DNA of 64,000 bases from Paenibacillus hunanensis (GTDB taxonomy: Bacteria > Bacillota > Bacilli > Paenibacillales > Paenibacillaceae). The position numbers and the translations under genes were made by a program. This document shows, piece after piece, positions 59,001 to 64,000 of the stretch (position 1 is its first letter; every line of letters begins with the position of its first letter). The notes under the pieces are model-generated. The model was not told where the DNA came from, searched no databases, and worked only from the letters and a program-made list of their open reading frames with translations. The DNA is taken from the NCBI RefSeq assembly GCF_014645615.1, contig NZ_BMMB01000001.1, forward strand, positions 1 through 64,000, in the 5' to 3' direction.

Positions 59001-61064
59001 ATGCTGGATACGCTGGCTGCAATAGAACAATATCGTCAACATGAGGTGGATGGTACGGTAACCGAGCGCTGGCTTAGCTATCTCGTATCCGCAGAGGAGC
59101 GAGTCGTTAATCTGGAGCGTGTAAGCACCCTGCGTGAGCTGAACGAAGCGAATCCGGTGCTGGATTATGTGGAGCGTACCCTACGTATTCTGGATCAGCT
59201 GCGTGTATCGTACTGGCTACGGGATATTGTGGAGGAAACGCTCTGCTGGGCAGAGACAGCCAAGGGTGGTACGGCACGTCAGCGTATCCGCTGGCAGGAG
59301 GATGGCATTAATCTGTTTGTGCATAATGAAGGCTCTGCGGCGCTATACGAGCGTGCGGTAAGTGTAGATGGAGAACGTGAGCGTCTGGTCGCGCTACTCA
59401 TTCGTACGCATGGCTTGCTGGGTCAATTTTTGCGTGGAGAGGTGCCATTTGCAGATAATCTGCCGCTGGCAGATGTGGTCGCGCAAGGCACCCTGTCGCC
59501 GGAGGAGTTAAAAAGCACGCTGCTCGTGCTGAATCGCTGTATTATCGAAGCCGTTTCGCCGCAGCTATGGCAGCAGGTGCGAGATGAGCTATCCGTGCTT
59601 GTGCATGCTATCGCGTATGGCGAGCAGCCGCAGGGACTGGATGTGCAGAGTCGTATTTTACGATTACGGACAGGTAGTGAAGCACGCGGGGAGAATACGC
59701 TGGAGCGTCTGGCGGAGCTGTCTGAGGAAGCGCGAATCGAGCAGGTATTCCAGCGACTGGAGCAGCATACGTTCTGGTATGTGGAAGCGGCGCTCCAGGA
59801 TTTCTCACTGGAGGAATTCGGCAAGGTATTCGCGCTTATCGCACGTCTGGTGCCAGCCGAGGTAAAGCATATTAGTTTCGAGCGGCTGATGAATAGCCTG
59901 TATTATGACTATAAAGGCGTGAAGAAGATCAATCTGTATAAGAAGCGGATGATCGAGAAATATCTATCGGATTGGAGCTGGGAGGCGTTACATGCAGGAG
60001 AGCCACCCGCAGACAGTCCACATCTGCAATGCGAGCTGGTGACCGAGCCGCATATTGCCGATACGGTCTTCTTCAACTTCCAGTTCTCAGCGGCGGCTGA
60101 GAAGCTGATCGAATTTTGCGTAGAGGCAGAGAAGTCACCGCTGTATGAGAAAGCAGTGCTGATGCTGTACGACCTGTTCGGCTTGCGCCGGGATGCGTAC
60201 GATCGGTTTCATAACGAGGAGAGCTATCTCGCTACGATGAACCAGTCGGTCGATTACAAACGATTATTGCTGCGTTATGTGACCGGAAATACCGTACTGG
60301 ATATCGGGCCAGGCGGTGGCGTAATGCTCGATCTGCTGGAGCAGGAAATGCCAGATCGACGCGCGATCGGGATCGATATTTCCGAAAATGTCATCGAAGC
60401 ACTGGAGCGCCGTCGTCGTCTGGAAGGGCATCGCTGGGAAGTAATGAAGGGCGATGCACTGGCATTAAAGGAGACGATTGAGCAGGGCAGCGTGGACACG
60501 ATTCTATTCTCATCGATTCTGCACGAGCTGTATTCGTACATTCCGCTCAATGGTCGTAAATTCAATCTGGATACCGTTGCGGCTGCCTTACTCAGCGCTT
60601 GCGATGTATTGCCGAGCGGTGGACGGATCATCATTCGCGACGGCATCATGACTGAGCCAACCGTACAACAGCGCCGAATTACATTTCTGGAGCCAGATGG
60701 CATGGCTGCGCTGGAACGTTATGCACGCGATTTCCAGGGACGAGCGATCCGTTATGAGGTGCGGGACGAGCAAACCGTGCAGATGCCTGTCAATGATGCG
60801 ATGGAATTCCTGTACACCTATACATGGGGCGAGGAAGCCTATGTGCATGAGGTGCAGGAGCAGTTTGGTTATTTGACGCCAACGGGGTATCGTGAATTCA
60901 TCGAGAATACACTGGGTGAGCAGGTACGCGTTGTACATCTGGAGGCATTTTTACAGCAGGGCTATACGGAAGCGCTGGAGCATCGGGTACGGATTACGGA
61001 TGAATGGGAGATGCCAGTACCGCTTCCGGATAGTACGTGTATTATTGTGCTGGAAAAGGTGTAA
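59001..61064 (+). CDS. Large protein with C-terminal class I SAM-dependent methyltransferase domain
   Basis: A 687-residue protein. Residues 1-420 are mostly helical and not recognised. From about residue 425 a Rossmann-like methyltransferase follows: motif I TVLDIGPGGGVMLD, motif II RAIGIDISENVIEAL, GDALAL and DTILFSSILHEL. The acceptor is unknown. It resembles the large methyltransferases common in Paenibacillus that lack characterised members. GAGGGG precedes ATG. Confidence 0.82.
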   Translation: MLDTLAAIEQYRQHEVDGTVTERWLSYLVSAEERVVNLERVSTLRELNEANPVLDYVERTLRILDQLRVSYWLRDIVEETLCWAETAKGGTARQRIRWQEDGINLFVHNEGSAALYERAVSVDGERERLVALLIRTHGLLGQFLRGEVPFADNLPLADVVAQGTLSPEELKSTLLVLNRCIIEAVSPQLWQQVRDELSVLVHAIAYGEQPQGLDVQSRILRLRTGSEARGENTLERLAELSEEARIEQVFQRLEQHTFWYVEAALQDFSLEEFGKVFALIARLVPAEVKHISFERLMNSLYYDYKGVKKINLYKKRMIEKYLSDWSWEALHAGEPPADSPHLQCELVTEPHIADTVFFNFQFSAAAEKLIEFCVEAEKSPLYEKAVLMLYDLFGLRRDAYDRFHNEESYLATMNQSVDYKRLLLRYVTGNTVLDIGPGGGVMLDLLEQEMPDRRAIGIDISENVIEALERRRRLEGHRWEVMKGDALALKETIEQGSVDTILFSSILHELYSYIPLNGRKFNLDTVAAALLSACDVLPSGGRIIIRDGIMTEPTVQQRRITFLEPDGMAALERYARDFQGRAIRYEVRDEQTVQMPVNDAMEFLYTYTWGEEAYVHEVQEQFGYLTPTGYREFIENTLGEQVRVVHLEAFLQQGYTEALEHRVRITDEWEMPVPLPDSTCIIVLEKV

Positions 61065-61760
61065 TTGAAATGAGAGCTGGCGATCGATTATACGAAAGCG
61101 GGTATCTGACACACGGAATCGTATTGGAGTGGCTGGTGAACGATACCGAGTTGCCAGACGTGTGTTGAGTGTCTGCACAGTATACGTTATCTGCAATAAA
61201 CAGATGAGCAGAGCACCAATAAATCATTCCAATAAACGATTCAAACGATCACAACAAATTAAAGAGCAAACATTCAGGGCACCTCTGAAAATTCTGCACT
61301 GTATTCCATTGTGCTGTATGGTTTGCTATTGAATTCTTGTATTTTATTGGGTAAGCTGCATAAATATTGCACTTAACCTGGATACATCTTATATAGATAG
61401 GATACCAACCCTCTATCACGTCTAGCTGATGCTTGAATGCTCAGTGCTACAGACACAAGATAGAGGGTTTTTCCATATGTCCAAAGCCTACCTGTATACT
61501 GTGCGCGTCATCTACTCACTTGTTGACGCAATGATTATGCACATTTCTGCAAAAATGTGCTATTCGTAGGATATAAACACAGAGCCGCTTATGGACTTAG
61601 GAATTATTTTTAGGACAAACTGATAATATATGTAAAATTGACCATAAATGCCTCTATCCATATGTCAGCATGTATATAAAATAAACAAAGTAGCTTAGGG
61701 AATAGCTGCGCTAAATAGAGAATAGTAGAAATCTTGCACATTCATAGGAGGAGTGAGGCC
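61065..61760. other. Long intergenic region before the toxin gene
   Basis: About 700 bp without a supported gene. A terminator lies at 61407-61471; the toxin promoter should lie in 61490-61740, but I could not fix a -35/-10 pair. Confidence 0.5.
61407..61471 (+). terminator. Terminator upstream of the toxin locus
   Basis: AACCCTCTATC pairs with GATAGAGGGTT across a long loop and is followed by TTTTCC. Confidence 0.7.
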
Positions 61761-63551
61761 ATGTCATTCTGGGGACAAGTTGCACACTGGGCTGGGAATA
61801 AAGAGAAGCAGCTCGCAAACACTGCCAAGCATGCGGTAGCAGCAACGGTACATGCGGTTCAGCACGTGGAGCAAAAAACCGAAAAAGTCGTCAAACAAGT
61901 CGCACACGATACCATCAATATTAGTCATGCGGCAAAGCAAGCCTTTCAGCAAACAGAGAAAAAGGTCGCTCAGGCCGAGCATAAGGTCGAACAGCACGTT
62001 CAGCAAGCGGTTAGTCACTTTACGGAAAAAGCCAAGCAAGCAGAGCATACAGTCAGCCGTGCGATCGAGCATGCTGTCGAGAGTCATCCGGCAGTGAAGA
62101 ACGCGGTCGAACATACCGAACAGGCCGTGCGTCATGTCACTCACGCCGTCGAGCAAAAAAGCAAGGAAGTGTATCACGCTGTCGAGCATGCCGAGCACAA
62201 AGTGGAAAGCAGCATCAAGCAAACTGTACATAATGCCGAGCATCGGGTAAGTCAGGTCACTCATGCCGCAGTTCGAGCAGAGCAAAAGGCAGAAACCGCC
62301 GTCAAACAAGCCGTCACGCCACTCGTGCATCACGCACAGCATAAAGTCAGTGAGACGTACCATGCTGCGATGAAGGCAGGTCGTGAGATCAAGCAGGAGG
62401 TCGAGCATGATGCACAAGCTGTCGTACAGGGTACCGAGCATGCCGTTAAAGCGACCACTCATGCTGCCAAACAGGCAGAGCAAGGCACCAAAGCCTTCCT
62501 GCATCAGGCGAAAACCGAGTTTGTCGACGATATTCACCGCCTGAGTCAGACGATGAAGCACGATGTGTCAGTGATCAAGCAAAAGGAACAGCAGGTTCAG
62601 CATCAGCTCGGTCAAACGATCCAGCACGCCAAGCAACAGGCCAAAGTAACCGGGCAACAAGTACACAGCGCCTACCAGAGCGTAGCGAAGACCGTAAGCC
62701 AGAGCGTCGATACCGCGAAGGAAGGCTACGATGGCGCCAAAGAGGCGATGATCAGCGATATGACATGGGGTCTTGCCCAGAAAGGCCCCACACCAACGGA
62801 GCATCCTGTCGCTCGTAAAACAGGCGAGCTGCTTGGTCACCTTGTAGCAACTGCACTGGGTGGAACAGAATTCGCAGGTGGAGCTACGGCTGAAGGTGGC
62901 GGCCTAGTACTGGACGCAGGTCTAATTACGGCTCCGATCGGTGTGTCTGTAGGCGTTGCAGGTGTGGCTGGAATTGTGCATGGATCGGGTGTGGTCGTGC
63001 AGGGGACGAAAAACACTTTACAAAGTGCGAAGGATTTGGTTCATTTAATTCAGGGTGAAGGCAAGGGCTCGGCTGGGAAGGTTGGGGCTGAGGGAGCGGG
63101 TAATGCTCGTTCTTCAGTAATTAGTCAAGAGATGGAGAAGAAAATATTAGACGGACAAAGAAAGATTCCTACTAGAAATGAATTAATCGGTGGTCATTCT
63201 CCAAATATTAACAATTCAAATCCTGGTTATGCAGTTCAAGAATTAACAATTAATGCAGATAAAACAAGAAAAGTTAAGTTTACTACCCAATTCCCTGATG
63301 GCAACTTATCCAACATTAAAACGAGTACTCTATTTCCAGAGACTTGGAGTGATTCGCAAATTATTAGTGGTATAAAAGACATTGGTGACGGAGCATCGAT
63401 TGGAGTTCGTGCTTCGGATGGAGCGACTCTTCATAGAGGAACTGTTAACGGTGTTCAAATTGAAGTAATTAAAATAGGGGACAATGTTGTATCGGGGTAT
63501 CCAACAGGTGGGGGAGCTACGCAACTTTTAAGTGGTTTTTCAGCACCTTGA
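61761..63551 (+). CDS. Polymorphic toxin: helical repeat N-terminus with EndoU-like nuclease C-terminus
   Basis: A 596-residue protein. Residues 1-340 are a long Ala/His/Lys/Glu/Gln-rich amphipathic helix with recurrent VEHAVK-, AEHKVE- and HAAKQAEQ-type units. Residues about 355-425 form a glycine-rich hydrophobic segment (GELLGHLVATALGG, GLITAPIGVSVGVAGVAGI). The last ~135 residues (from about 459) match bacterial EndoU toxins: EKKILDGQRKIP, LIGGHSP, KVKFTTQFPDGNLSNIKTS, TLFPETWSDSQII, HRGTVNGVQIEVIKIGDNV, SGYPTGG; candidate catalytic His are H479 and H558. EndoU toxins cleave RNA, often tRNA. There is no signal peptide, LXG or WXG start. Base composition turns AT-rich at about 63115, where the toxin module begins. 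Confidence 0.88.
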   Translation: MSFWGQVAHWAGNKEKQLANTAKHAVAATVHAVQHVEQKTEKVVKQVAHDTINISHAAKQAFQQTEKKVAQAEHKVEQHVQQAVSHFTEKAKQAEHTVSRAIEHAVESHPAVKNAVEHTEQAVRHVTHAVEQKSKEVYHAVEHAEHKVESSIKQTVHNAEHRVSQVTHAAVRAEQKAETAVKQAVTPLVHHAQHKVSETYHAAMKAGREIKQEVEHDAQAVVQGTEHAVKATTHAAKQAEQGTKAFLHQAKTEFVDDIHRLSQTMKHDVSVIKQKEQQVQHQLGQTIQHAKQQAKVTGQQVHSAYQSVAKTVSQSVDTAKEGYDGAKEAMISDMTWGLAQKGPTPTEHPVARKTGELLGHLVATALGGTEFAGGATAEGGGLVLDAGLITAPIGVSVGVAGVAGIVHGSGVVVQGTKNTLQSAKDLVHLIQGEGKGSAGKVGAEGAGNARSSVISQEMEKKILDGQRKIPTRNELIGGHSPNINNSNPGYAVQELTINADKTRKVKFTTQFPDGNLSNIKTSTLFPETWSDSQIISGIKDIGDGASIGVRASDGATLHRGTVNGVQIEVIKIGDNVVSGYPTGGGATQLLSGFSAP

Positions 63552-63579
63552 TTGAAATCTGACCCAAAGGAGAACTTTA

Positions 63580-63993
63580 ATGTTTACAGAATTTAATGAC
63601 TATTTGTCAGGTTATTTTACAGATGATTATTGGTATGATGAAGGTTTTTCAATTGCACAGGACATGTTGTTGCAATTCACTCCTTTGGATTGGGGAAAAT
63701 TATCAAACTGCGCGTTAAATAAGCCAATAGAGTGGCAAAGAAAATTAGCATACTGCTTGCATAATGAATCTAACATGAATGAGTTGAATGTACTGTTAAC
63801 CTTGTTAGACACAGATGATGAAGAGTTATTCGAATTATGTGTTGATGCATTAAGAAGTTTTACAAGTACTGAAGGTAAAAAATTGATATTAAAAAATCCT
63901 TCAATTCAACAAAGGGTTTATAAGTTAATCCCTCATTCAGGAGATGCGACAAAAAAAGTTTATGAGGAATTTTTAAAAAAGATACAAAGTTGA
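63580..63993 (+). CDS. Probable immunity protein for the EndoU-like toxin
   Basis: A 137-residue acidic, mostly helical protein starting 28 nt after the toxin stop, with AAAGGAG upstream of ATG. Segments such as NELNVLLTLLDTDDEELFELCVDALRSF and GKKLILKNPSIQQRVYKLI look like paired helices of a HEAT-like fold. It shares the AT-rich composition of the toxin C-terminus, as expected for a module exchanged together. No immunity family name is assigned. Confidence 0.75.
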   Translation: MFTEFNDYLSGYFTDDYWYDEGFSIAQDMLLQFTPLDWGKLSNCALNKPIEWQRKLAYCLHNESNMNELNVLLTLLDTDDEELFELCVDALRSFTSTEGKKLILKNPSIQQRVYKLIPHSGDATKKVYEEFLKKIQS

Positions 63994-64000
63994 CTACATT

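Noticed and set aside
61764..62561. A 265-codon minus-strand open frame opposite the toxin gene
   Set aside because: Leu/Met/Cys-rich product of reverse-reading a His/Ala repeat; no ribosome site, and the plus-strand protein has clear domains.

Overview
The window looks like a chromosomal segment of a Gram-positive, spore-former-type Firmicute, most likely Paenibacillus or a close relative. This rests on the SLH-anchored surface proteins, lipobox lipoproteins, LplB/YtcP-type CUT1 sugar transporters, strong AGGAGG ribosome sites with frequent TTG/GTG starts, and a paeninodin-type lasso peptide cluster. The genus is an inference. No rRNA or tRNA gene, CRISPR array or intact insertion sequence was seen.

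Region 1 (1-18.8 kb): the tail of an SLH surface protein converges on a nine-gene minus-strand operon: aldo/keto reductase, sugar isomerase/epimerase, LplB-type permease, solute-binding lipoprotein, second permease, PfkB kinase, GH38 alpha-mannosidase, GH125 exo-alpha-1,6-mannosidase and GH2 beta-galactosidase. Together they read as import and dismantling of mannose-rich (N-glycan-like) glycans. A LacI-family gene lies upstream, and three copies of a TGGTATCGATACCA-type palindrome lie between it and the operon. The beta-galactosidase carries two in-frame hexanucleotide arrays, (GA)n and (GS)n, and a third related array abuts its stop codon.

Region 2 (18.8-31.3 kb): a GntR/FadR regulator with a probable ATT start, an NCS2 nucleobase permease and a cysteine hydrolase (putative nucleobase/amide catabolism), then an orphan six-PAS histidine kinase, a divergent IF-3 paralogue, two exported proteins and an aldo/keto reductase.

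Region 3 (31.9-40.8 kb): a complete lasso peptide cluster in the order small ORF, cyclase, three nearly identical precursors, HPr-kinase-like peptide kinase, PqqD-like leader binder, transglutaminase-like leader peptidase, nucleotidyltransferase-like protein and ABC exporter. The predicted cores have a 9-residue Ala1-Asp9 ring and a C-terminal Ser, the residue phosphorylated in paeninodin. Two inverted copies of a ~110-bp palindromic element with compensatory stem changes lie at ~37.6 and ~42.2 kb.

Region 4 (41-55.2 kb): aldo/keto reductase, Gfo/Idh/MocA oxidoreductase with a divergent AraC regulator, APS kinase, a 1422-residue beta-helix/SLH surface protein, polysaccharide deacetylase, a secreted TIM-barrel-like protein behind a clear c-di-GMP-I riboswitch with the Shine-Dalgarno sequence in a hairpin loop, a cyclophilin lipoprotein, an AEC transporter and a GIY-YIG-like protein.

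Region 5 (55.5-64 kb): M50-like membrane protease, TIM-barrel protein, pectinacetylesterase-like hydrolase and a large methyltransferase, then a polymorphic toxin with a long His/Ala-rich helical N-terminus and an AT-rich EndoU-like nuclease C-terminus, followed by its probable immunity gene.
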